Notes: a model not told the origin generated them from the letters alone. A stretch of DNA of 64,000 bases from Streptomyces coffeae (GCF_016741875.1 NZ_JAERRF010000007.1:1-64000); one strand, 5' to 3'; shown: positions 1-34,150, counted from the first letter of the stretch. Numbers and translations: made by a program.

Positions 1-1
1 C

Positions 2-25875
<25,874 letters not shown>

Positions 25876-25940
25876 ACCGAGACCAGTCCAGACCAGTTGA
25901 TTCCCTCGTTTCGCCACTTGAGCACAAGGGACGCCCCCTC

Positions 25941-27191
25941 ATGACTGACTCCACGAAGCCCTACACCTCCGGCACCGAGACAGCCGAGGCCGACCTGTTG
26001 AACTGGGACTTCATCCAGGACCCGTACCTGACCTACCAGGAGATGCGCGCCGGGACGGGTCCTCGGCGGCTCGTCATCAAGACATTGAGCACAGGTCTGC
26101 GTTCGTGGCTGGTCACCGAATACAGCGATGTGCGTCGGCTGCTGGCCGATCCCAGACTCTCGAAGGCGGCCGGGGGTGCCGCACCGATCATCGCCAAGCA
26201 CAGCACGGAGGAGGTCTCGGGCGCGTCGATCACGTCGGACAGCATGCTATTCAGCGATCCGCCGCAACACTCGCGGTTGCGGCGGATGTTCAGTAGGGTT
26301 TTCACGATGCGCCGGACACTGAATCTGCGGCCGCGCATCGAGGAACTCACCGACGAGCTACTTGATTCGATCCCGGCGGGAACCGAGATCGACCTGGTGG
26401 AGTCGGTGGCGATGGCCATCCCCATTGCGGTGATCGGCGAGTTGCTCGGCGTACCTCGCGCCGCCCACCACGATCTTCGTCGGTGGAACCGCGCGCTGAC
26501 CAGCGTCGACTCGGAGCCGTCGGAGAAGTATCAGGCCTACATGGCGTCGCTCGACCACTTCCGGACCCTGGTTGCCCAGAAAGCGAGCAGTCATGACGGC
26601 GCAGACGACCTGATCAACGCGATGATCGATCCCGACAACGAGGAGCGGTTCGAAGAGTCCGAGCTGCTTTCCACCATCTTCCTGATGATGAACGCGGGGT
26701 ACGAGACCACCGCGAACTTGATCAGCAGCTCGGTCTACGCTCTGCTGAAGCATCCCGAACAGTTGGAGCTATTGCGCGGGGATGCCACCCTCATACCCAA
26801 CGCAGTGGAGGAATTCCTGCGCTATGAAAGCCCGTTGAACCTTTCTACACTGCGCTACACCACCGAACCGGTGGAGGTCGGCGATACTGTTATCCCCGCC
26901 GGCGAAGTGGTGTTTCTGGCGCTGTCCTCGGCGAATCGAGACCCGGATCGGTTCGCGGAGCCGGACCGGCTGGACATTCGCCGTAATGCTGCTACGCACC
27001 TGGCCTTCGGTCACGGTATCCATCATTGTGTCGGCGCGCCGCTGGCACGACTGGAGGGCGAAATCGTGCTGGCCCGGCTGTTGGACAGGTTCCCGCAGTG
27101 GGAGGCGGCCGAGCCACTGGAACGACTCACCTGGCGTTACACCTTGCAGTTCCGTGGTTTGGAGCGGCTACCGGTCAGGCTGCACGCATGA
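25941..27191 (+). CDS. Cytochrome P450 monooxygenase (tailoring)
   Basis: Haem-thiolate monooxygenase of 416 aa, a typical length for soluble actinobacterial P450s. The I-helix reads NAGYETT (the oxygen-activating A/G-G-x-D/E-T-T). The K-helix ExxR is in EEFLRYE. The haem loop is FGHGIHHCVG with ligand Cys363. The start at 25941 is preferred over the in-frame GTG at 25872 (which overlaps the PKS stop) because AAGGGA lies 9 bases upstream and the N-terminus then fits the family. It lies directly downstream of the PKS on the same strand, so it probably oxidises the polyketide in the same transcript. Electron partners are not visible nearby. The exact carbon oxidised cannot be read from the sequence. 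Confidence 0.95.
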   Translation: MTDSTKPYTSGTETAEADLLNWDFIQDPYLTYQEMRAGTGPRRLVIKTLSTGLRSWLVTEYSDVRRLLADPRLSKAAGGAAPIIAKHSTEEVSGASITSDSMLFSDPPQHSRLRRMFSRVFTMRRTLNLRPRIEELTDELLDSIPAGTEIDLVESVAMAIPIAVIGELLGVPRAAHHDLRRWNRALTSVDSEPSEKYQAYMASLDHFRTLVAQKASSHDGADDLINAMIDPDNEERFEESELLSTIFLMMNAGYETTANLISSSVYALLKHPEQLELLRGDATLIPNAVEEFLRYESPLNLSTLRYTTEPVEVGDTVIPAGEVVFLALSSANRDPDRFAEPDRLDIRRNAATHLAFGHGIHHCVGAPLARLEGEIVLARLLDRFPQWEAAEPLERLTWRYTLQFRGLERLPVRLHA

Positions 27192-27229
27192 TTCATGAAC
27201 ACCGTCAACGACGAGAACGGAGCGGACCC

Positions 27230-27589
27230 ATGTCAGCAGAAGTGATCGACCGATTCTTCAAGAGCTCGGGTGCCGGCGACATCGAGACCGCCGTCGAATG
27301 TTTTGCCGATGACGGGCAGTGGATCACGCCCGACGGAGACGGACTCGGGACGGTCCACACCAAGGATCAGATCGGCGATCTGATCACCAGTATGAACGCG
27401 ATGCGCGAAAAGATGGTCGCCTCTGGGGTCGACGGGAAGTTCGAATCGCCGATCATGTTCGGCGAGAACATGGGGCTGGTTCGGTGGACCGTGGAGACCG
27501 ATGACGGAAAGGTGGTCAATCGTGGTGTTGACCTCTTCATCCTGAGCGACGGGAAGATCGTGCTCAAAGACGTCTACCGCAAGGCCTGA
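27230..27589 (+). CDS. NTF2-like / SnoaL-type small protein (119 aa)
   Basis: The protein has the cone-shaped NTF2-like pattern: an N-terminal helix pair with FFKSSGAGDIETAVECFADD, a G-rich turn, and strands ending in LKDVYRK. The family includes SnoaL-type cyclases, limonene-epoxide-hydrolase-like enzymes and ketosteroid isomerases; in polyketide clusters members act as cyclases, epoxide hydrolases or dehydratases. The ATG at 27230 has GGAG 7 bases upstream. It sits 38 bases after the P450 and 28 bases before the beta-barrel gene, in a clear operon. Acting on the product of the preceding P450 (for example an epoxide) is an inference from position only. Confidence 0.75.
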   Translation: MSAEVIDRFFKSSGAGDIETAVECFADDGQWITPDGDGLGTVHTKDQIGDLITSMNAMREKMVASGVDGKFESPIMFGENMGLVRWTVETDDGKVVNRGVDLFILSDGKIVLKDVYRKA

Positions 27590-27617
27590 AAAACTCAATC
27601 AAGAAGGGGTCGAAGCC

Positions 27618-28040
27618 ATGATCAACAGCTACGAGGAACTGGTCGAGACAACGATCAGTGCCACCACTGACATCGAGGACTTTCAGAACATCCAGGTTGG
27701 CCAGGGTGGTAGCTACGAGCACGCCCTGTTCACCAAGTCCGGTGAAAAAGTGGCCACCACCTCAGGTGGCTACAAGATTCTCTATCAGCGAGAATCCGAC
27801 AAGCAGTTCATGGCCTATCTGACCAACGAAGTCGTCTTCGAGGACGGGTCCGGAACGATCCGGGTTGCCGGTTGGATCGATCTCGGCTCACTCCTGTCAG
27901 GGGACTGGGCCTACTACCCGAGTGTGGGTACCAGTGGCCGGTACCTCGGCCAAACAGGTTTCATGGCTTGGCGCCCTTACGATCTGGGCAAGGTGGAAGG
28001 AGCCGACGTGAAACTGATTATGTTTGCCTCTGCTGAGTGA
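27618..28040 (+). CDS. Putative AbyU/Tsn15-like beta-barrel pericyclase (allene-oxide-cyclase-like fold)
   Basis: This 140-aa protein has no signal peptide and consists mainly of predicted beta strands. The mid region reads TSGGYKILYQ and the second half carries WAYYPSVGTSGRYLGQTGF followed by AWR. This W..YP..G.SGRYLG.TGF..WR pattern matches what I recall of AbyU, the spirotetronate [4+2] cyclase, and its relatives, which belong to the allene-oxide-cyclase/dirigent-like barrels. AbyU is about 140 aa, so the length fits. SD AGAAGGGG lies 9-10 bases upstream. It is flanked by two NTF2-like genes, and the preceding PKS is predicted to make a conjugated diene, which supports a cyclisation role. 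The precise reaction is unknown. Confidence 0.68.
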   Translation: MINSYEELVETTISATTDIEDFQNIQVGQGGSYEHALFTKSGEKVATTSGGYKILYQRESDKQFMAYLTNEVVFEDGSGTIRVAGWIDLGSLLSGDWAYYPSVGTSGRYLGQTGFMAWRPYDLGKVEGADVKLIMFASAE

Positions 28041-28148
28041 ACGATCCCGCGGTGCCGCGATGAGGCGAGGGTACTCAAGGTTCAATATTCAGGGTATTTC
28101 TTTCGCCGCGAATTTGACACCCCTGTTTTCTGACGTGGAGGTTGAGAA

Positions 28149-28991
28149 ATGAGCCGGGTCGCCGGGAAAGTCGCATTGGTTACTGGCGCTGCGCGTGGAA
28201 TGGGACGTTCGCATGCGGTGCGACTTGCCCAAGAAGGGGCAGACATCGTAGCTGTTGACCTGTGCACAGACCTCGAAACCGCGCCGTATCCAGGAGCGAA
28301 CGGTCAAGATCTTGCCTCGACGACGCAACTCGTCGAACAGCTGGGCCGACGGATCCTTGCACGCCGGGCGGATACGCGCAACTTCAACGAATTGCAGGGT
28401 GTCGTCGATGAGGCGATAGCTGAGTTCGGTCATATCGACGTCGTGTGCGCAAATGCTGGAATGTCCAGCTTCGGGTTCTCGTGGGAACTTACCGATGAAG
28501 CCTGGCAAGAAATTATCGACGTCAATCTGACAGGATCGTGGAAAACCGTAAAAGCGGTGATTCCCCACATGATCGAACGGAATGAAGGCGGATCACTGGT
28601 CTTCATCAGCTCGACAGCGGGGTTGATCGGCGTGCCGACCATGGCGCACTACACCGCATCCAAGCACGGCGTGGTCGGGTTGATGCGTGCCTTGGCAGCA
28701 GAGCTGGCACCACACAACATACGCGTGAATTCGGTCAATCCCGGAAATGTCGACACGCCGATGGTCAACAATGCTCCGATGCGAAAAATCTACCTGCCCG
28801 AAGTCTCCGATCCGACACCGGAGGACGCAAACGAAGTGATGAAAGACATGAGCGCGTTGCCCACCGGCTGGCTGGACTCGCAAGGGGTCAGCGACGCCGT
28901 GGTCTATCTGGCGTCGGAAGAGGCACGTCACATTACTGGAATCACTCTTCCCGTGGACGCTGGAATGATGCTTCCCAATAAAATGCGATAG
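28149..28991 (+). CDS. Short-chain dehydrogenase/reductase, mycofactocin-coupled type
   Basis: This is a classical SDR of 280 aa. It has the TGAARGMGRSHA nucleotide-binding loop, the VDLC acidic residue favouring NAD, CANAG, catalytic Ser in ISSTAG and YTASK (Tyr-x3-Lys). The N-terminal GRSHAVRLAQEGAD, the long insert before LGRRI and the C-terminal TGITLPVDAGM are the marks of the mycofactocin-coupled SDR subfamily, whose tightly bound NAD is re-oxidised by mycofactocin. SD GGAGG lies 7 bases before ATG. Within this operon it probably oxidises an alcohol left by the PKS or installed by a P450. No mycofactocin genes are in the window. Confidence 0.88.
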   Translation: MSRVAGKVALVTGAARGMGRSHAVRLAQEGADIVAVDLCTDLETAPYPGANGQDLASTTQLVEQLGRRILARRADTRNFNELQGVVDEAIAEFGHIDVVCANAGMSSFGFSWELTDEAWQEIIDVNLTGSWKTVKAVIPHMIERNEGGSLVFISSTAGLIGVPTMAHYTASKHGVVGLMRALAAELAPHNIRVNSVNPGNVDTPMVNNAPMRKIYLPEVSDPTPEDANEVMKDMSALPTGWLDSQGVSDAVVYLASEEARHITGITLPVDAGMMLPNKMR

Positions 28992-29087
28992 GAGCTGGTG
29001 CCGATCCACGAATAAGACGTCGCTCATTGGTCAACCGAAATCCTGTCAGCGTCTCAGGCGCGCGAACAAGTTACCGGAGGCTTTCTC

Positions 29088-29564
29088 ATGATGACGGAGA
29101 ACGCATTCTCTCTCATGGTCGATCGACTCGATATCATTGAGTTGACGGCCAAATATGCTTATCGACTCGATACTCGCCAGTTCGATTCTTTGATGGAGCT
29201 GTGGAGCGACGACAGCCCGGTTTTCGACGAAGAAGGCTTCGGGCTGGGAAAGTTCACGGGGAAGGACGAGATCCGGCATCACTTCGAAGTCGATATCTAC
29301 GGACAGATGGAGAATCTTTGCCACATGACGGTCAACCATGTCATCAACGAGATTCTCGAATCCCGAGCGTCTGGTAACTGCCATGTCTTCGCCCAGGGTG
29401 ATGTGCGGGCCGGCGGGACTTCTCGGGCTACCGCGTACTACAAGGATGAATACGTTCGCGAGGATGGGGTCTGGAAGTTCTCCAGTCGCAAAGTGATCCC
29501 GTTGACCAGACCGGAAGTCGGCACCTTCGAATTTCCGGCAGGGCAGAACCCATTCGATCAGTAG
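29088..29564 (+). CDS. SnoaL-like / NTF2-fold polyketide tailoring protein
   Basis: This 158-aa protein resembles the SnoaL_4-type NTF2-like group (dehydratases, isomerases and ring-hydroxylating beta-subunit relatives): helix LTAKYAYRLDTRQFDSLMELW, then D-x-D-rich and strand regions, then HMTVNHVINEI. His in HMTVNH and the Asp residues near residue 40 could be catalytic, as in dehydratases of this fold. SD GGAGG lies about 8 bases upstream; ATG at 29088 and 29091 are both possible. It is the second NTF2-like gene flanking the barrel cyclase and SDR. Base composition is clearly lower in GC than the PKS. Function beyond a lyase, isomerase or cyclase is not determined. Confidence 0.78.
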   Translation: MMTENAFSLMVDRLDIIELTAKYAYRLDTRQFDSLMELWSDDSPVFDEEGFGLGKFTGKDEIRHHFEVDIYGQMENLCHMTVNHVINEILESRASGNCHVFAQGDVRAGGTSRATAYYKDEYVREDGVWKFSSRKVIPLTRPEVGTFEFPAGQNPFDQ

Positions 29565-29718
29565 ACTGGACAGCCACGGTCTGAGGCTGCCGTCGCGTGT
29601 CGGATCGCAGGACTCCCCGCGGCCGGTGCTGACCACGTGGTCGTGCATCGATTGCTCTAGATTCCAATTCTCGGCGATCAGAAGTATTGCCGGTCGCGTG
29701 GCCTGAGAAAGAAGGAAC

Positions 29719-30540
29719 GTGCACGCATCAACCACGAGTGGCGGATCATGGATCAGGCCGCTGCGAAGCTCACCTCAGCGCGGTCAAGTACACCTCATTT
29801 GCTTTCCGTTCGCGGGCGGTTCCGCCGGGTATTTCCGCTCGCTGGCAAACTCGCTCGAACCGGACATATCGGTGCTCGGAGTCCAGTATCCAGGGCGACA
29901 GGACCGGCGTCACGAGCCTTTGATCGAGGACATTGGTCGGCTCGCCGATGAGATTTGTGAGGCGTTGATCCCGTGGGAAACGCAGCCACTCGCATTCTTC
30001 GGTCACAGCATGGGTTCGGTGGTGGCGTTCGAGGTAGCGCGTCGCTTCCAGCGAGATCATCGACGCGCGCCGCTCGCATTGTTCGCGTCTGGGCGCCGCG
30101 CCCCGTCGTGTCATCGTGATGAGGATTTTCATGCGGCCGATGATGACAGTATCATTGCCGATCTTCGATCGCTGGGTGGAACCGACCCGGCTCTTCTCGA
30201 CGATGACGAGATGAGACGCGTGATCCTTCCCGTTATCCGTGGCGATTATCGGGCCGTCGAGGCTTATCGTGCGCCAACAACAGAGACGATGTTGAACGTG
30301 CCGATCACGGCAATAACCGGCGATCGCGATCCGAGCGTGTCGCTCGAGGAAGCGAGTGCTTGGCGAGGACATGCAGCGGGATCATTCGAGATAGAGGTCC
30401 TGACCGGAGGTCACTTCTTCATACACGAGCACGTCGCCGAGATAGCCGACTGTGTGAGGCGTGTGCTCTTCGGCTTCCGTTCCGAACGCACTCGACCGCT
30501 GCGCGTCGATGTGGCATCCCAGAGTCGAGGTCATTCATGA
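29719..30540 (+). CDS. Type II thioesterase (editing thioesterase of the PKS)
   Basis: Discrete alpha/beta-hydrolase thioesterase of 273 aa. These proteins remove wrong or stalled acyl groups from ACPs. The conserved N-terminal block LICFPFAGGSAGYF, the PGRQDR motif, nucleophile Ser97 in GHSMG, an Asp at 202 or 204 (TGDRDP) and His232 in GGHFF give a complete catalytic triad. The GTG at 29719 is very close to the AAGGA ribosome site, so the exact start is uncertain. It is co-directional with the tailoring genes; about 150 bases upstream hold no gene. It does not replace the missing terminal TE of the PKS. Confidence 0.93.
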   Translation: MHASTTSGGSWIRPLRSSPQRGQVHLICFPFAGGSAGYFRSLANSLEPDISVLGVQYPGRQDRRHEPLIEDIGRLADEICEALIPWETQPLAFFGHSMGSVVAFEVARRFQRDHRRAPLALFASGRRAPSCHRDEDFHAADDDSIIADLRSLGGTDPALLDDDEMRRVILPVIRGDYRAVEAYRAPTTETMLNVPITAITGDRDPSVSLEEASAWRGHAAGSFEIEVLTGGHFFIHEHVAEIADCVRRVLFGFRSERTRPLRVDVASQSRGHS

Positions 30541-30597
30541 GGCGTCACGGCGGAACGCCAGGGTCTGTTCAGCGACGAACCGGAAGAGGGTGCGGCC

Positions 30598-30789
30598 ATG
30601 GACGTCGGACTTGAAGTGAGCTGCCCGATGTGCGGAGGTCTCATCGAGGCGACTGACAAAGATGAGCTCATCCGCTTGTCCCAGCTACACACGATTGATG
30701 CCCACCGCTATAACGTTCCCGATGAACACGTGTTGGCCGCAATGACGCCCGGTGGTATCGATCCCCATCAGGGAGAGGACGCGCAATGA
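30598..30789 (+). CDS. Small CxxC protein, DUF1059-like, coupled to P450
   Basis: This 63-aa protein has CPMCGGLIEA followed by LSQLHTIDAH, a Cys-x2-Cys plus two-His arrangement that could bind a metal. It loosely resembles the DUF1059 small-protein pattern (CxxC followed by H-x3-4-H) but is not confidently assigned. GAAGAGGG precedes the ATG. Its TGA overlaps the ATG of the next P450 (ATGA), so the two are made together. It lacks the three or four Cys ligands of a 3Fe-4S or 4Fe-4S ferredoxin, so it is unlikely to be the P450's ferredoxin in the usual sense. The function is unknown. Confidence 0.7.
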   Translation: MDVGLEVSCPMCGGLIEATDKDELIRLSQLHTIDAHRYNVPDEHVLAAMTPGGIDPHQGEDAQ

Positions 30790-32012
30790 ACTCTGCAGCG
30801 GCGGAATGTCCCACCGTGGACTTGAACATGCTTGATCCTGACTTCGTGCAGGACCCCTATGAGACCATGGCTGCATGGCGAGCCTTGGGGCCGGTTGTCT
30901 ATAACTCTCATCACGATCAGTACATGATCACGTCGCATCACAACTGCGCGCGAGTGCTTGGTGACATCCGCCATTTCAACTCTGCAAACGTGCTCCCGGA
31001 GATGGAGAAAGCGTTCGGCGGACCGACTTTTCTCGGCACTGATGGTGCACGGCATCAGACGGTCCGCAGAATTTGGGAGCCAGGATTCGAGCGCAGGGCT
31101 GTCGAAGCCGACTGGGCGGCGCGGATAGAGCGCGTTGTGGACGTATACGTGGATAAATTCGTTGAACGCCTTCGCTCCGGCGAATCTCTCGACGCTCTCG
31201 CGGAGATGACGCGAATTATCCCCACTGTTGTCACTGCCCAATTGATGGGCGCCGAAGAGGATGTGTACGAAGACTTCATCAAATGGAGTGACGCAACGGC
31301 GGCGGTTCTCGGCGCACGGCTGGACCCGACTCCGAGGGGTCAAGAGATTATGGCCGACGGCGCTGCGGCAGCAGTTGCTCTGAACTCGTACATCGCCGGC
31401 CTCATCGAAAAGCACCGTGCGCTGGGGGTGAGTGATGGATCGCTGATGGCCCAGATGGTGTTCGACGATTTCGCGCCGTCCATGCCTGATCGGGAAATAT
31501 TGGCAAACGGGACGATGCTGACGGTTGCGGCGAATGAGAGTACGGCGCAGGTGATGGCGATGATGCTGTATGCGCTGGGACGCCATCCTGACCAACGTCG
31601 CGCGCTGGTCGCCGACAGGTCGCTTGTTCCGGCCGCGCTCGAGGAGGTCCACCGCTGGTCGACTCTCACGCAGTCGGTTTTGCGCTTTGCCTGTAGCGAC
31701 GAGTCGCAGGTCGAGGGTTTTACGATCCCCGAGGGTTCCGCAGTCGTGGCTCTTCTGGGTTGCGCGAATCGCGATCCCGCTCGCTGGGACAACCCACACT
31801 CCTTCGACATCTTCCGTCTCCGTAAAGCACATATTGGCTTTGGTTTCGGGCCTCACATCTGCCTTGGAATTCATATGGCTCGGATGGAGATGCGCATCTG
31901 GTTGAATCGGCTGCTGGACAAGTTGCCGGATTACGAGATCGCGGGCGAAATAGAATTCGGCCCTGACTTCACGCTGCGGGGCCTTCGGGGGATCCCGATC
32001 AAAGCGGCATGA
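30786..32012 (+). CDS. Cytochrome P450 monooxygenase (second tailoring P450)
   Basis: 408 aa with the haem loop FGFGPHICLG and ligand Cys359, and ExxR within EEVHRW. The I-helix reads VAANEST: the acidic residue is kept but the usual Gly and Thr of A-G-x-E-T-T are Ala and Ser, a change that can alter oxygen activation or mark atypical chemistry. The start codon overlaps the stop of the small CxxC gene. It is the last gene of the tailoring operon; the next 285 bases hold no gene. It probably acts late on the polyketide. It is distinct in sequence from the first P450. Confidence 0.94.
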   Translation: MNSAAAECPTVDLNMLDPDFVQDPYETMAAWRALGPVVYNSHHDQYMITSHHNCARVLGDIRHFNSANVLPEMEKAFGGPTFLGTDGARHQTVRRIWEPGFERRAVEADWAARIERVVDVYVDKFVERLRSGESLDALAEMTRIIPTVVTAQLMGAEEDVYEDFIKWSDATAAVLGARLDPTPRGQEIMADGAAAAVALNSYIAGLIEKHRALGVSDGSLMAQMVFDDFAPSMPDREILANGTMLTVAANESTAQVMAMMLYALGRHPDQRRALVADRSLVPAALEEVHRWSTLTQSVLRFACSDESQVEGFTIPEGSAVVALLGCANRDPARWDNPHSFDIFRLRKAHIGFGFGPHICLGIHMARMEMRIWLNRLLDKLPDYEIAGEIEFGPDFTLRGLRGIPIKAA

Positions 32013-32149
32013 TTGATCTTCAGAGAGCGGCAATCTGTCTCATTGGTTGGCGAGGTGCACCTCCTTCCAGTACTCCAGCCGCAAGTTTCCGCTTCACTTG
32101 CCCGCTGACCAGCTTTCCAGACGCCCTCTAGCCTCGAGCTTGCATGGGG

Positions 32150-32171
32150 GTCTGTCAGCTTGCTGACGGAC
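32150..32171. terminator. Inverted repeat after the tailoring operon
   Basis: GTCTGTCAGC and GCTGACGGAC form a 10-bp stem with one mismatch around two central bases, 138 bases after the P450 stop. It could be a factor-dependent terminator or an operator; there is no T-run. The rest of 32013-32297 holds nothing I recognise. Confidence 0.35.
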
Positions 32172-32297
32172 ACTCACCGCTTGTCCAGAGCGGAGAATCC
32201 GCTTGCGGGCAGGTTGATGGCCCGGCTGTCGCGTCGGGTGGGCGTCGGGTTCCACGGCTCCGAGGTGGTGCTGCTCGTAGGGGCGGGACACTGCTGG

Positions 32298-33668
32298 TCA
32301 GCCAGGGTTTGGGAGGGCATCGAGCCGGGCGAGGGCGTTGGTGATGACGTCGGTCCAGGGCCGGTGCTGTGCCAGGCGGAGGATGCGGCGGCGGCCGGTG
32401 GTGACGAGCTGAGCGGCGGCGGAGAACAGCCGCAGGCGCAGTCGGCGGGGCTCCCACCGGCGGGCGGTGCCGGTGAGGGCAAGCATCGGCATCCAGGCCA
32501 GCAGGTCCAGAGCGATCTGGACGATCTCCAGCCAGAGCTGGTTCTGCGCGGCGTCGTGCAGGGGAAAGTTGCGCGGGCCGGTGGCCCGTGCGGCGCGTAT
32601 GCAACCCTCGGCTCTGGCCCGCTGGCGGTGCCGCAGCTCCAGAGCCGCGGTCGTAACGTTGTTGGTGTTGGTGGCAGAGCAGGTCAGCCGCATGCCGTCG
32701 GCATCGGTGAAGCGGAGTTGGGCGCCGGGGTGCGGCCGTTCCTTGCGCACGATCAGCCGCAGCCCTTTCGGCCAGCCCGTCAAGCAGTCGCCGGCGAGTT
32801 CGGCGACCCAGGCGCCGTCGTGGATGTCGCCGTCGGGTTCCACGGCCGGTGTCCACGCCGAGGCCGGGACCTTCAGGACGGTCTGGTGGATGGCGTCGGT
32901 GATGGTCATGCCGACCGAGTACGACAGCCACCTTCCGCGCTGGGCGAGCCAGGCGACGAACTCGTGGGTGCCGCCGCCGGAGTCGGTGCGGATGAGTGTC
33001 TGCCGGCCGCGCCGCAACCGCTTCGGCAGCTGGGCCAGGGCCGGCTTGGTGGCCTCGATGTGGTCCGCGGCGGTGTTGGATCCCGCGTTGCCGGGTCGCA
33101 GCATGCCCACGACCGGTTCGCCGGACCCGCCGCGGCCGTGGTCGACGAACCCCATCAGTGGGTGGTGCCCGAACGTCTTCTTCCAGGTCGCGGCGGCGTC
33201 CTGCTTCTCGGAGTGCGCCAGGACGAGGACGCCGTCGATGTCCACGATCACCTGCCCGCCCGCGTCCGGTGCCGCTTCACCGGCCAACCGCCATACGTGT
33301 TCGCGTACTTCAGCACGGGCGGTGCGCAGCGCGGCCAGGACCCGCTGTCCGCCCGACGCCAGCTTGCTGATCAGCCGGGAGACCGTGGGGTCGGAGGCCA
33401 CCGGCCCGAACACGGCCGGCTCGGCCCGCAACATGCCCACATCGGCCAGGCAGTCCCCACCCAGCGCCACCGCCAGGGCGACATCCAGCAGGATCTTGCC
33501 CGGATCGTGTACTGCACGCGGCTTGCGCCACGGCGCCAACGCCGCCGATATCGCCACGTCCAGGAGCCCGCGGACCTGGCCGCGACGATGCTCGGGCTGT
33601 TGGGCGGCTTCACGATCTCCCAAGGGCTCTGTGTGGTCGCCACGACGCTGCAGACCAGCTCCGTCCAC
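32298..33668 (-). mobile_element. IS1380-family transposase
   Basis: The frame encodes up to 456 aa. From residue about 45 it matches IS1380 DDE transposases: ALAPWRKPRAVHDPGKIL, GDCLADVGMLRAEP, FGPVASDPTVSRL, VIVDIDG (first acidic residue), AHSEKQDAAATWKKTFG, GFVDHG, LPKRLRRGRQTLIRTDSGG (second acidic motif) and the C-terminal NQLWLEIVQIALDLLAW. The first 40 residues read poorly, so the true N-terminus may be altered or begin later. It lies between the polyketide tailoring operon and a second set of biosynthetic genes, and probably marks a rearrangement. Terminal inverted repeats were not identified. Confidence 0.85.
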
Positions 33669-33757
33669 GTCGGGCCTGCCGGCCCCTGCATGTCGAGTCC
33701 CGCCGCCAGGTCGGGCATGGGGAGGGTGACCCAGAGACCCCAGAGATGCCTTGTGAC

Positions 33758-33800
33758 AACTAGGGGATGGTTCACCGGGAAAACTAGGGGATGGCTCGCC
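33758..33800. repeat. Two 19-bp direct repeats, 24-bp period
   Basis: AACTAGGGGATGG followed by TTCACC (33758-33776) and by CTCGCC (33782-33800): two copies with 17 of 19 bases identical, just upstream of the transposase start and 50 bases before the P450 remnant. They could be part of the IS end or a protein binding site. Confidence 0.6.
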
Positions 33801-33850
33801 GAGTCGCAGAGCCTACCGTGGGGCGCACGCAGCTTTCCGGAGGCTAATTC

Positions 33851-34150
33851 ATGGTTCACGCCGACCAAGCGCCAGTCTTGACCCCTTTTCCGCCCGCGCC
33901 GTCACTCTTCCATCCCCCGCCGGAGCTGAACGAGCTGCAACGAGACCGTCCGGTCACCCGGTTCCGGCTCGCTGACGGCAAGACCGGTTGGCTGGTCACG
34001 CGCTACGAGGACGTGCGCCAGGTGCCGACCGACTCGCCCGAGCACACCCGTCCGCGCTGGCTCATCGCCGGCGCATTCACCGCCCGTCGTGTGGAAGCGC
34101 TGCGGCCGCGAGTGACTGATGTGGACGCCGACCTTGTGGAGAACTTGTGA
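33851..34150 (+). pseudogene. Cytochrome P450 remnant (N-terminal, internal deletion)
   Basis: This 99-aa frame begins like a P450 (TRFRLADGKTGWLVTRYEDVRQV) and then jumps in frame to SPEHTRPRWLIAGAFTARRVEALRP, the B'/C-helix region. About 35 residues between are missing, as are the I-helix, ExxR and haem loop. ATG is preceded by GGAGG. Its stop overlaps the start of the luciferase-like gene (GTGA), so translation of the remnant could still drive the next gene. It cannot be an active P450. Confidence 0.85.

Noticed and set aside
29719-30540. Type II thioesterase as the chain-release enzyme of the PKS
   Set aside because: It has the LICFPFAGG and GHSMG pattern of editing thioesterases, and the last PKS has a docking tail pointing to a further subunit.
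30598-30789. Small CxxC protein as a ferredoxin for the P450
   Set aside because: Only two Cys; 3Fe-4S or 4Fe-4S ferredoxins need three or four.
32160-33881. Plus-strand open frames opposite the IS1380 transposase
   Set aside because: The minus-strand frame has clear IS1380 motifs; the plus frames are shadows.
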